DNA of 64,000 nt, taken from assembly GCA_900110015.1 (NCBI GenBank), contig FOCD01000001.1, positions 978,237-1,042,236 on the forward strand, written 5' to 3'. The position numbers and the translations under genes were made by a program. Below, in pieces: positions 44,816 to 52,198 of this stretch. Positions within the stretch are counted from its first letter, which is position 1; each line of letters begins with the position of its first letter. A model generated the notes under the pieces. It ran no database searches. It was not told where the DNA came from and saw only the letters and a program-made list of their open reading frames with translations. The DNA comes from Terribacillus saccharophilus. GTDB taxonomy: Bacteria; Bacillota; Bacilli; Bacillales; Amphibacillaceae.

Positions 44816-44831
44816 CCGTTCGCTTGTCTGC

Positions 44832-45245
44832 TTATTCAAAGCTTCTTCCGATGTCATCCAGATTATCTATAAGCTCCAAAGCTTCTTCCATTTCTATATG
44901 ACCAGACTGTACATGATCCATTACATTCCTTACATATCTTTTGATAAAAACACTATTGAGAAGTAATGTTTCATTAGTATTCAATGTAACTTTTACCTTT
45001 GCTCCTTGGTATCGGTATGCTTCTTTTAGGATTATTCTCATACAACGCTTACTTCCTGGCTCTGGTCTATCAAATAAGTCATCTATCTTAACTGGATGAT
45101 GACCTTTATCACCGGTTAATAAGATAAATCGATCTTCTTCTGACAGTTCCATTTCTGATATTCTTCCGCACACCTCGTGCCTTAGAAATATAATCTCAGC
45201 ACCTGGATCCAAGAGTAAGCGCCCTTCTAATTGTTTATGTTCCAT
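44832..45245 (-). CDS. Hypothetical phage protein (137 aa)
   Basis: A soluble protein with a beta-rich N-terminal part (GRLLLDPGAEIIFLRHEVCG) and a C-terminal helix (MEEALELIDNLDDIG). No family recognised. ATG 45245 lies inside the end of the preceding gene, after GGAGG; the genes overlap by 11 bp. It is the last gene of the phage early operon before the GC-rich region. Confidence 0.55.
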   Translation of the reverse strand: MEHKQLEGRLLLDPGAEIIFLRHEVCGRISEMELSEEDRFILLTGDKGHHPVKIDDLFDRPEPGSKRCMRIILKEAYRYQGAKVKVTLNTNETLLLNSVFIKRYVRNVMDHVQSGHIEMEEALELIDNLDDIGRSFE

Positions 45246-45693
45246 GCATAACTCCTCCATTGCCTTTGAATTGCTTCATATATTCTGCCTTCATCCTGCT
45301 ATTAAGCTTGTCCTTCACCTGATCCAACGCTTCTAACAAATGTTCTTTAGCCCTGAGTAACTCCTTAGCTGTAGTTAAGGTGATACCAGTCTTATAAAAC
45401 ACATGCAGCAGTATTCGTTGGCGTCTGCTGATTGTACTTAGCGCTTGATTGAACGTTTTCTTGTCCTGATCAACAACAATGCTCAGCTGCTTTATTCTGT
45501 TATCAATGGCTTCAGAACGGATTGCATAATCTTCTAGTGGTAGCGTTACTACACGCAGTCCTAGATCGTCATAAGATGTATGTGTATACGCTGCAGCAAG
45601 TAGCTGTTCTTTCTGCCATAGTGCTTCTTGTACTTTGCGAATATAGTAATCTTGTGAATCAAAGTATCTAATTAGAATCTCGTCTAAATACAT
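45235..45693 (-). CDS. Hypothetical phage protein, helical (152 aa)
   Basis: An all-helical protein. The central segment STISRRQRILLHVFYKTGITLTTAKELLRAKEHLLE looks like a region-4-like helix-turn-helix, suggesting a DNA-binding or sigma-like late regulator. This is an inference from pattern only. It overlaps its neighbours on both sides in the compact early operon. Confidence 0.5.
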   Translation of the reverse strand: MYLDEILIRYFDSQDYYIRKVQEALWQKEQLLAAAYTHTSYDDLGLRVVTLPLEDYAIRSEAIDNRIKQLSIVVDQDKKTFNQALSTISRRQRILLHVFYKTGITLTTAKELLRAKEHLLEALDQVKDKLNSRMKAEYMKQFKGNGGVMHGT

Positions 45694-45844
45694 TCCTCAT
45701 CATCCCATTCTGTTTAATGAATTCCAGACAGTCTGAGCAGAGATATAAGCCCTTATCTTTGACAGAAAACTTGTACAGCGTGTCTTGCATCTCGTCACAA
45801 CCGTCGCACCTTAGAACTACTTCCAAAGCCTTCTGCTTACACAT
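45668..45844 (-). CDS. Small zinc-ribbon-like phage protein (58 aa)
   Basis: Two Cys pairs, CDGC near residue 14 and CSDC near 37, are spaced like a zinc ribbon. The start is ATG 45844 with GGAG 9 bp upstream, inside the 3' end of the ArpU-like gene. Function unknown. Confidence 0.6.
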   Translation of the reverse strand: MCKQKALEVVLRCDGCDEMQDTLYKFSVKDKGLYLCSDCLEFIKQNGMMRNVFRRDSN

Positions 45845-46187
45845 TGCCCTTTTCTCCAAGCAAGTCCAGTTCCGGACAAAGGTTGAATATTAGCGCCAGC
45901 TTTAGAAAAGCCCTGTCTCTAATTTTTGTATATGTGACTTGACTAATTGGCGGATCGAAGTGATATGAATAAACTTGGTAGTCTGCTAGATACTCACTTT
46001 CATTACTCAGATACTTAGCAACCACTAATTTCTTTTCCACTTCAGGTAAACGGTAGATTGCATCAATCAGAGGTTTAAATTCCTCTTCTGCTTTACCAAG
46101 AAATTTCGCCATTCTATAACGTTCGAATAAATCCTCGACTGACTTACGCACAATCTTTCTATCAGCCTTTGATATATACTCAAGCAT
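45837..46187 (-). CDS. ArpU-like phage late-gene regulator
   Basis: A 116-residue protein. The N-terminal LFERYRMAKFLGKAEEEFKPLI, the middle EKKLVVAKYLSNESEYLADYQVYSYHFD and the C-terminal ISQVTYTKIRDRAFLKLALIFNL follow the ArpU pattern (YRxLK..., VY.EL.IS..TYY.LR..A..KLA). ArpU-type proteins act like sigma-region regulators of packaging/lysis genes. AGGTGA lies 5 bp before ATG 46187. Its target late genes are missing here. Confidence 0.65.
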   Translation of the reverse strand: MLEYISKADRKIVRKSVEDLFERYRMAKFLGKAEEEFKPLIDAIYRLPEVEKKLVVAKYLSNESEYLADYQVYSYHFDPPISQVTYTKIRDRAFLKLALIFNLCPELDLLGEKGNV

Positions 46188-46205
46188 GCAATTCACCTCT
46201 CGATA

Positions 46206-46421
46206 TTATTCCTCTATCTTCTTGAGCAGCTCGTTGTGTTCGTGAGTAACTTCACCTTCATAAATAACGTCCTCTATTTCTTTCAGTTCACTAACCTGTG
46301 TTAATATGTCGAATGCTGCATCTTCTATGTTGTAGGTTGCATCTTCGGTAATAGACTCTGCTATCTCCATCATTCTCGCTTTGATTCTTGCTAGCTGGAT
46401 GCTTGTTGTTAATTTACTCAT
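46206..46421 (-). CDS. Hypothetical phage protein (71 aa)
   Basis: A small acidic helical protein starting MSKLTTSIQLARIKARMMEI. Start at ATG 46421 after GGGAGG; the frame is open further upstream into the previous gene. No family recognised. Confidence 0.5.
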   Translation of the reverse strand: MSKLTTSIQLARIKARMMEIAESITEDATYNIEDAAFDILTQVSELKEIEDVIYEGEVTHEHNELLKKIEE

Positions 46422-46434
46422 GTTTGTTCCTCCC

Positions 46435-46989
46435 TTATTTCCATTGGAATTCCTCTGGGTCTCTTCCACTTTGGATCCAATCCTGTAATGCTATTTCACG
46501 ATCACGAAAATCAATTTTTTTATTCACAGATGTAGAGTAATGTTTTTTCTTTTCATTCTTCTCATTCTTTACATTCTTGTTTATATTGTTCTGTGTCGCT
46601 TCTCTGTCGTTTGTCTGTCGTTTCTGTGTCTTTTCTTCTGAATCACTATCACCCGAAACCCCTTGGTATTCCTCATATTTTAGAATGGTAATGTGTGTCT
46701 TTTTTTTAGGCGTTATTTTGCAAAGTATCATCCCATCTTGCTCAAGTGTTTTTAGGAATTTTGTTACCTTTGTATTGCTCCAAGCCCAACTTTCCATTAG
46801 CTGTCGAATAGAAGTAATACGTTCTCCACGCTTAACTTCAACGAGCTCACCATCTTGCATTATCTTGTTGTCTTTGTGATTGGCCATCATTAGTAAATCT
46901 AACCATGCTTCGTATCTAGAGAACTTACGCTTTTCTCGATAAAGCCAATGTTCCTGCAGCTTACGATGCAGTTTTATCCACCCTTGCAT
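46435..46989 (-). CDS. Phage replication protein, DnaD-like N-terminal domain
   Basis: A 184-residue protein. The N-terminal winged helix (QGWIKLHRKLQEHWLYREKRKFSRYEAWLDLLMMANH, then RGERITSIRQLMESWAWSNTKVTKFLKTL) is typical of phage replisome-organiser proteins. The usual C-terminal DnaD2 helicase-loading domain is absent; instead there is a polar linker and a 30-residue tail (DFRDREIALQDWIQSG). GGTGGTGAT precedes ATG 46989. It may start replication of the element or be a shortened relic. Confidence 0.7.
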   Translation of the reverse strand: MQGWIKLHRKLQEHWLYREKRKFSRYEAWLDLLMMANHKDNKIMQDGELVEVKRGERITSIRQLMESWAWSNTKVTKFLKTLEQDGMILCKITPKKKTHITILKYEEYQGVSGDSDSEEKTQKRQTNDREATQNNINKNVKNEKNEKKKHYSTSVNKKIDFRDREIALQDWIQSGRDPEEFQWK

Positions 46990-47023
46990 ATCACCACCAA
47001 CTTTTTTTATCCGTTATCCCGGT

Positions 47024-47101
47024 TTAAGATGCTTCCAACAGCTTTGTTCCTCGATGTTTCATTGCAGCAGTAATCGGCTGCCTTATCGAACCACAAATCA
47101 C
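47024..47101 (-). CDS. Candidate 25-aa sORF in the phage early operon
   Basis: GTG 47101 lies 9 bp after TTAGGAG and opens a frame coding MICGSIRQPITAAMKHRGTK plus five residues. It lies between the disrupted gene at 47124 and the replication gene. A second frame in the same interval (ISDLWFDKAADYCCNET...) has no start. Low confidence because of its size. Confidence 0.3.
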   Translation of the reverse strand: MICGSIRQPITAAMKHRGTKLLEAS

Positions 47102-47123
47102 TTATCCAAACTCCTAACTTTTC

Positions 47124-47305
47124 TTATGCTGGCACTCCGGCAGCAGTCTTGATCGTGTCCCAAATCATGCTCTCAATCTCAGCTAATGCCGATACTGTGA
47201 TACTGTGATACCTGCTTCTGAAAGAAAATTAGATTTCTCAGAAACGTACTTCATCGTGTCCAGTAGTTGCCCAACTATTTCTTTTTGTGCCTCAGTACTA
47301 CTCAT
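47124..47305 (-). pseudogene. Small phage gene broken by an 8-bp tandem duplication
   Basis: ATG 47305 follows GAGAGGAGAGG. The frame encodes MSSTEAQKEIVGQLLDTMKY, then VSEKSNFLSEAGITV, then QYRH and stops at 47183 (40 aa). At 47191-47206 GATACTGT is present twice in tandem. Removing one copy joins AGITV to SALAEIESMIWDTIKTAAGVPA with a stop at 47124, giving a 57-aa protein. The duplication therefore looks like a recent lesion or a switchable repeat. Protein family unknown. Confidence 0.6.
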
Positions 47306-47328
47306 GACCTTCCTCTCCTCTCACCTTC

Positions 47329-47344
47329 ATAGCGCTGCCCACGC
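47329..47344. repeat. 16-bp repeat copy A
   Basis: ATAGCGCTGCCCACGC is identical to 49434-49449. It precedes the RBS of the small broken gene on the opposite strand. A related reversed form occurs at 29767-29783. Confidence 0.55.
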
Positions 47345-47375
47345 TTGTTATAACCAACGCAATTATGCGTCGGTC

Positions 47376-47645
47376 TCACCACTCATCTGCAATCTCCCGT
47401 AAGACCTGCATAGCTTCTTGGTAAAACCAAACTCTCTTACGTGCCTTCCGGCGTTCAATCAATTTCATACGAGGATCGTGAAGTATCTCGTTTTCTAGAA
47501 AGCTGCGGCTGAAAGTTGTCATCTCGGCCATTCGGTTAATGTCGATAAATAGGAGAGCTTGATGAATGTTCTCATCTAACTTCTTATCGATATAGATTTT
47601 TATTTGGTCTTGGTCCAAATCAACGTTTATGTTAGCTAATTGCAT
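47376..47645 (-). CDS. DUF771-like phage DNA-binding protein
   Basis: An 89-residue protein. The C-terminal half with EMTTFSRSFLENEILHDPRMKLIERRKARKRVWFYQEAMQVLREI fits the DUF771 pattern of small phage proteins with an excisionase-like winged helix. ATG 47645 has GGAAGG 8 bp upstream. It lies directly after the Cro-like gene, a place often taken by excisionase or antirepressor. The decayed gene at 30933-31186 seems to be of a similar type. Confidence 0.65.
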   Translation of the reverse strand: MQLANINVDLDQDQIKIYIDKKLDENIHQALLFIDINRMAEMTTFSRSFLENEILHDPRMKLIERRKARKRVWFYQEAMQVLREIADEW

Positions 47646-47666
47646 TAAACGAGCCTTCCTTTCCAA

Positions 47667-47873
47667 CTAAATAATGGTGAATACATCATCGAAGTTTACT
47701 TTAAGTCCTTCACATATTCTCTTAGCAGTTTCAGGTCTGGGCGATTGCTTCCCATTAGAAATCTGTATCAATGTTGACTCAGCAATTCCGTGACTACGAG
47801 CAAACGACCGTTTAGAATATCCACGTTTAATTAGCTCTTTTTGAAAATCATCCTTTTGCTTCAGTATTATCAA
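47667..47873 (-). CDS. Cro-like HTH regulator
   Basis: A 68-residue XRE-family protein; nearly the whole length is one helix-turn-helix domain (KELIKRGYSKRSFARSHGIAESTLIQISNGKQSPRPETAKRI). The start is TTG 47873 after GGAGGTGATGAG (7-bp spacing); the longer frame upstream runs into the operator region. It is transcribed away from the repressor gene, the classic Cro position. Confidence 0.75.
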   Translation of the reverse strand: MIILKQKDDFQKELIKRGYSKRSFARSHGIAESTLIQISNGKQSPRPETAKRICEGLKVNFDDVFTII

Positions 47874-47954
47874 CTCATCACCTCCAACCAAAATATTACT
47901 TATAATAATCAATAAGTTGGTTAAAATGTTTTGTATAGTAATCATAATGTCTGG

Positions 47955-48016
47955 TTGATTAGTTGTCAAGTGATTTTGATTAGCTTATTGGTTATTTTGA
48001 TTAGTTATGGTATTAT
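47955..48016. promoter_or_regulatory. Repressor promoter with three 21-bp-spaced operators
   Basis: TTGATTAG occurs at 47955, 47976 and 47997, exactly 21 bp apart (two helical turns). A promoter for the plus-strand repressor reads TTGGTT (47988-47993), 17 bp, TATTAT (48011-48016) with an extended TG. The third operator falls inside the spacer, so binding there would regulate the repressor itself. Confidence 0.65.
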
Positions 48017-48050
48017 TGTGCGTATACTTGATATCTGGATGGTGAAGAAA

Positions 48051-48623
48051 ATGGGGTTCATTCGTAATCACTTAAGAGTTTTAATGGCTGAAAATAAACT
48101 TAATATACAAAAGGTAAAAGAACAGACGACTTTATCTCGAACAACAATATCGAATCTTTATAATAGTTACAGTGCGGGCGTTCAATTTGATACGATGGAA
48201 CAACTATGTAAGTTACTTGAATGCCAGCCTGGCGATCTGTTTGAGTATGTTGATGTTGACGTTATTCTTAATGAGATAAACGAAGATATGAGGTTAATAA
48301 AACAAGTTAAACTTGATGAAGATAGTTTGTTCGAAAAGCAAATAGAGTTAAGATCATCCTTTATGTTTGAGATGATTTTTGAAGGTGACGGGGAAATCTT
48401 TACTTTTAACATTCATGCTTATATGAATGTTAGTGGTTCTTTAGTCGATGACTGCGAGATAGTCCTAAGTAATGAATATGTAGAAGAACTAGGTAAACTG
48501 AAAATACAAAACTATCTAGAACCTTATATTACTTCTCAAGTCCAAGAACAATTGGTTAAGAATATTAATAAAGTATTAAATCTTAATATTAAAAAATCGA
48601 ATGTGCAATTTAATATTGGCTAG
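48051..48623 (+). CDS. CI-like phage repressor (XRE family)
   Basis: A 190-residue protein with an N-terminal HTH of the YdaS/HTH_26 type (LRVLMAENKLNIQKVKEQTTLSRTTISNLYN...DTMEQLCKLLECQPGDLFEY) and a C-terminal domain without protease-like motifs. The start is ATG 48051 after GGTGA. It is divergent from the Cro-like gene. Control by SOS cleavage is unlikely because no AG cleavage site or Ser/Lys pair is obvious. Confidence 0.7.
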   Translation: MGFIRNHLRVLMAENKLNIQKVKEQTTLSRTTISNLYNSYSAGVQFDTMEQLCKLLECQPGDLFEYVDVDVILNEINEDMRLIKQVKLDEDSLFEKQIELRSSFMFEMIFEGDGEIFTFNIHAYMNVSGSLVDDCEIVLSNEYVEELGKLKIQNYLEPYITSQVQEQLVKNINKVLNLNIKKSNVQFNIG

Positions 48624-48676
48624 TTCATTCCTAAAGGAATCACACGAATAATCAGCTCTTTAAACAAAAAAGGACA

Positions 48677-49404
48677 GCGCAAAATTACGCCATCCTAATC
48701 AAAGCTCAGATCTGAGCCATGAGTTCTCCGAATTTAGAAAGCTCAAACTTGAGCCCTCATAACGCAGATTTGCGTTTTGATATTCAACCGATCCAAGTTT
48801 GGGTTCGTTCAATCCTTAACAGAACTCAAAATTGATTTTTGATAATAACCGATTCAATTTTGAGTTTGTCAATAATCCCTATCAAACCCCAAAGTTGGGT
48901 TGTGATATATTCAGAAACCAACTTTGGATTATGACCACTGCCCTTAAAATTAAGGCTAGTTCTGAAAACCCAAATTTGGATTCTCAGACGTAGCCTATAA
49001 TTCAACATAATAGGAGGTCTTCTGAAAATGAGAGATATCTTTAAAGATTCTGTTAAAACCTATTGCAGAGTTGAAAATATAGTACGTAATACCAGATTCA
49101 CCGAACATGATGATATTGTCACTATTAGCATAAAGAATTCATCTGATGAAGGATTGGATACAAACTGTTTCAAAGTACTAAATTTCATAATGAGCATAAT
49201 TGGACGCGAAAAAACTAAATTCCTTCAAACTCCGTTCTTATATCCGGACTCTGAAAAAGTTGATAAAGTAAATATTACTTTCGACTCTAAAGATTATAGA
49301 GAAATGATTAAATCTGCTTTTAGTGAAGATGCCTATTAAAGGCTTTTCTGAAAACGCAAAATTGCGTTCTCTAAATAAAATTGTTACTTCACGCAGAAAT
49401 GCGT
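48677..49404. repeat. Array of short, non-identical palindromes
   Basis: From the repressor stop to the integrase start, palindromes of 12-17 bp follow each other: 48677, 48704 (GCTCAGATCTGAGC), 48741 (GCTCAAACTTGAGC), 48761 (AACGCAGATTTGCGTT), 48791, 48823, 48851, 48885 (AACCCCAAAGTTGGGTT), 48916, 48943 (CTTAAAATTAAG), 48967 (AACCCAAATTTGGATT), 49353 (AACGCAAAATTGCGTT) and 49391. Most share a CAAAnTTG-like centre, while the outer bases change in a paired way. Two pairs (48823/48851 and 48885/48916) are also complementary to each other. The 404-bp gap 48624-49027 holds nothing else. Confidence 0.7.
49028..49339 (+). CDS. Hypothetical protein inside the palindrome array (103 aa)
   Basis: ATG 49028 is preceded by AGGAGG (10-bp spacing). 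The protein is soluble and mixed alpha/beta (IVRNTRFTEHDDIVTISIKN; FKVLNFIMSIIGREKTKFL). No family recognised. It sits between the repressor and the integrase, flanked by palindromes on both sides, so it could be an excision or immunity helper; this is only a guess from position. Confidence 0.55.
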   Translation: MRDIFKDSVKTYCRVENIVRNTRFTEHDDIVTISIKNSSDEGLDTNCFKVLNFIMSIIGREKTKFLQTPFLYPDSEKVDKVNITFDSKDYREMIKSAFSEDAY

Positions 49405-49433
49405 TTAGTATAGATTGCATTACCTTCCCCTTT

Positions 49434-49449
49434 ATAGCGCTGCCCACGC
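49434..49449. repeat. 16-bp repeat copy B
   Basis: ATAGCGCTGCCCACGC, identical to 47329-47344, ends just before the Shine-Dalgarno of the integrase gene. Confidence 0.55.
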
Positions 49450-49466
49450 AAAAGGGAGAAATGAAA

Positions 49467-50648
49467 ATGAAGATGCACAAATCAAGAAAAGATCCAGATC
49501 TGTTTTATTACTACAATTCGAAAAACGTTAAGATGTGGTGTTATCGGCATAGATACTATGACGCGCTCAGGAATCGAAAAGAGAAGTCAAAACAAGGATT
49601 CGAAACGGAGAATTCTGCCTATAGGGCCCTGCTGCAGGTAAAACAGGACATTCTTAATGGAGATATTAAGATGGTGGATAGTTCTAATCTAACTGTCTCG
49701 CAGTGGATAGACACCTGGTATGAGTTGAATGAAAATAGTTGGAAAGTAAGTACTCAGGTTCAACGAATGAAAGCTATACGTTTACAAATTAAGCCATTGT
49801 TAGGTAAATATAAGCTAGCTGAATTAGATAAGGCAACTTATATACGTGTTTATATTAACCCTCTCTTGAAGAGATACAAACCTCGAACAGTTGGTTTGTT
49901 ACATCGGACATTTAAAATTGCAGTCAATGCTGCTGTAGACAATGAGCTTATTATAAGGAATCGTTTCAACAATATAAAGATTGATCAAGGAGAAGAAGCT
50001 GCAGACAATTTCCTCACGCCCGAGGAACTTAATACATTACTGTCTGCAGCCGAAGATGAGAAAGATAAAGATATAACAAATTATACACTTATACTTCTAC
50101 TTGCGTACACAGGTATAAGAAAAGGCGAATCACTCGGATTGAGATGGAGCGATTTTGATCCTGACAATTCAACCATATCGATAAACCGTACTCGAGATCA
50201 AAAAGGTGTACGATCTCCCAAAACGAAACGCAGCAAACGCACAATTTATATAACAGATAGTCTTAGTCATCAGCTTATTCTTTATAAACTTTGGTGCAAA
50301 AAACTAAAGATGTCATTTGGTAAGAAATTTTCAGATGAAGAGTATATATTCCTATCTCGTGTAACTGGAGAAGGAGTTTCCGAAAATAAATCAAGATACG
50401 CGTTAGACCTGCTCCTGAAGAAGACTGGAATCAAAAAAATTACTGTTCACGGTTTAAGACACACTCACGCAAGTATATTGGTGAGTGAAGGCGTACCAGT
50501 TACAACAATAGCTAAAAGACTTGGCAACACTCCGGATATGATTTTCAACGTCTACGGACACTCATATCAATCTATGGAGATGCAAACAGTAAACGTATTT
50601 GATCAGAGTTTGGGAGCACTTAGGGGGAGTTCTGGGGGAGGTTTTTAA
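49467..50648 (+). CDS. int: Tyrosine recombinase / phage integrase
   Basis: A 393-residue integrase with an N-terminal arm-binding AP2-like domain (1-65), a SAM-like core-binding domain (75-170) and the catalytic domain (180-380). Catalytic residues are Arg218 (TGIRKGE), a Lys near 254, His328/Arg331 (HGLRH) and Tyr363 (VYGHS). The second His position is Asn354 (RLGN), a deviation also seen in some phage integrases. ATG 49467 has GGGAG 8 bp upstream. The last codons run through the 14-bp repeat taken as the attachment core. Confidence 0.92.
   Translation: MKMHKSRKDPDLFYYYNSKNVKMWCYRHRYYDALRNRKEKSKQGFETENSAYRALLQVKQDILNGDIKMVDSSNLTVSQWIDTWYELNENSWKVSTQVQRMKAIRLQIKPLLGKYKLAELDKATYIRVYINPLLKRYKPRTVGLLHRTFKIAVNAAVDNELIIRNRFNNIKIDQGEEAADNFLTPEELNTLLSAAEDEKDKDITNYTLILLLAYTGIRKGESLGLRWSDFDPDNSTISINRTRDQKGVRSPKTKRSKRTIYITDSLSHQLILYKLWCKKLKMSFGKKFSDEEYIFLSRVTGEGVSENKSRYALDLLLKKTGIKKITVHGLRHTHASILVSEGVPVTTIAKRLGNTPDMIFNVYGHSYQSMEMQTVNVFDQSLGALRGSSGGGF
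50633..50646. repeat. Candidate right attachment site of the element
   Basis: TGGGGGAGGTTTTT, identical to 29726-29739, spans the final codons of the integrase gene. Integrase-proximal position is typical for attP/attR. Confidence 0.5.
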
Positions 50649-50659
50649 AACACTACCTC

Positions 50660-50688
50660 TTAACCCCGCTATAATAAGGGTTTTTAAT
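50660..50688 (+). terminator. Terminator after the integrase gene
   Basis: AACCC/GGGTTTTT with an 11-nt loop and T run on the plus strand. Confidence 0.55.
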
Positions 50689-50714
50689 GAAGTGTATTTC
50701 TACTGCTAATAACC

Positions 50715-50749
50715 ACAAAAAAGACGGCATCCTTGATGCCGTCTTTTTC
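50715..50749. terminator. Terminator of ktrD
   Basis: AAAAAGACGGCATC/GATGCCGTCTTTTT with a CTT loop. Confidence 0.9.
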
Positions 50750-50750
50750 A

Positions 50751-52115
50751 TTAACCGATAATGATTCGCTCTTTAGGATAGTGGAAGTTAGCTGTCTGCG
50801 AATTTCGTTGCAAGGAATACAAGAACGTCAGGATACCGACACGCCCTAGAAACATTAGCAGCATTAATACAATTTTACTTGCATCACTCAGTTCTGGTGT
50901 AATACCGAGACTCAAACCAACCGTACCGAACGCGCTACATACTTCAAAAATCACTTCAGTTAGCGAAAAAGGCTCAATAGAGACAAGAATCACAGCTGAG
51001 GTGAATACTAAAATCATACCGAAGATTGTCACATTAATGGCCTTGAAAAGGTCTTCCGGATGAATTTCCCGCCGAAGGACAGTAATTTGCTTGTTCCCTC
51101 TGGCAAAATGGTATAGCGCAATGACAACCAATGCCAAAGTGGTAGTTCGGATACCTCCTCCGGCACTACTAGGAGAAGCCCCGACAAACATCAGCGCAGA
51201 CATGAACAGCTGATTTTGTTCTGTTAGCTGCGCAATATCCATTGTTGCAAGTCCCCCACTTCGAGTGGTTACAGATTGAAATAGGGAGTAAAACAGTACC
51301 TCGTGCCAGGATTTCCCCACAAAGAAATTCCGTGAATCAAGTAAAGCAATTATGATTGCACCCACAAAAATAAGTACCATAAAAGTAATTGAAGTTAGCT
51401 TTGCGAATAAAGAAAATCGAATAAAAGTGCGCTCATCCTTAGAAGCAAAGATATACTGCTTCACCTCAATCAGAACCGGGAAACCGATTGCTCCCAGAAC
51501 TATGAGCAGCATATGTACGAATTGCACAAAATAATCATGTCGAAAAGGAATAAGTGACTGTCCGGTTATATCAAAGCCCCCGTTGGTCGTCGCGCTAATC
51601 GCGGCAAATAAACCTTGAAAATAAGCCTCACCCGCTGTAGGGAAATATTGCAGATAATAAGTACCAAGGACAAGGAATCCAATCAGTTCTATCGATAAGA
51701 CAACAATCAGAATCTGTCGCATAAGATTAACTGCTCCGCGAAACGATACTTGATTCTGATCAACCATGATCAGTCTCCGTTCCTTGAAACCGATTTTCTT
51801 ACCGAACAGCAGCCATACAAACGTCCCTAGTGTCATGACGCCAATCCCGCCCAACTGCATCGTGAAAGCTATGAAAATGATACCAGTTGTGTTGAAATAT
51901 TCATGAATCGGGACAGAAGCAAGTCCTGTAACACTTATAGAGCTTACAGCCGTAAATACTACATCAACGAAAGATAAATCAGTGCCTTCTTTATGAGCCA
52001 CTGGCAATGCCAATAAGCACGTAGAAATAACTACAGCTGCTAAATAAAACAAGATGATCAATCTGGTTGGCGAAATGTTATTCAGCCATCGCCAACGCGG
52101 GTCATAGGTACGCAT
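50751..52115 (-). CDS. ktrD: Potassium channel membrane subunit KtrD
   Basis: A 454-residue TrkH/KtrB-type membrane protein with four M1-P-M2 repeats. The selectivity-filter Gly positions are seen in SSISVTGLAS, SATTNGGFD, SVTTRSGGLA and CSAFGTVGLS. It imports K+ (often with Na+ dependence) when gated by an RCK ring. The distant ktrC at 12186-12848 is the expected partner, as in B. subtilis where ktrC and ktrD are also unlinked. It is the first core gene right of the integrated element. Confidence 0.93.
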   Translation of the reverse strand: MRTYDPRWRWLNNISPTRLIILFYLAAVVISTCLLALPVAHKEGTDLSFVDVVFTAVSSISVTGLASVPIHEYFNTTGIIFIAFTMQLGGIGVMTLGTFVWLLFGKKIGFKERRLIMVDQNQVSFRGAVNLMRQILIVVLSIELIGFLVLGTYYLQYFPTAGEAYFQGLFAAISATTNGGFDITGQSLIPFRHDYFVQFVHMLLIVLGAIGFPVLIEVKQYIFASKDERTFIRFSLFAKLTSITFMVLIFVGAIIIALLDSRNFFVGKSWHEVLFYSLFQSVTTRSGGLATMDIAQLTEQNQLFMSALMFVGASPSSAGGGIRTTTLALVVIALYHFARGNKQITVLRREIHPEDLFKAINVTIFGMILVFTSAVILVSIEPFSLTEVIFEVCSAFGTVGLSLGITPELSDASKIVLMLLMFLGRVGILTFLYSLQRNSQTANFHYPKERIIIG

Positions 52116-52198
52116 ACAAGAGCTCCTTTAATTGCACGTTTCAAATGTAGTCTATTATAGCAGGCATATTGGAGAATAGCTCGCTTTTTCAAGCGTAC

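Larger units (their letters stand above)
29726..50646. mobile_element. Degenerate prophage carrying a MerR/efflux cargo island
   Basis: A 20.9-kb region bounded by a 14-bp direct repeat. The right end has an integrase reading towards the boundary, a repressor/Cro pair, DUF771-like, DnaD-like and ArpU-like genes, all in the order of the early half of a temperate phage. The left end has a broken tape-measure fragment and small phage-type genes. Head, portal, terminase and most tail genes are absent; a 10-kb set of non-phage genes occupies 34.9-44.4 kb. Self-transmission is therefore unlikely. The limits are inferred from the repeat and gene content. Confidence 0.65.

Noticed and set aside
48677..49404. 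CRISPR array
   Set aside because: Spacing is irregular, the repeats are not identical and no cas genes are near.
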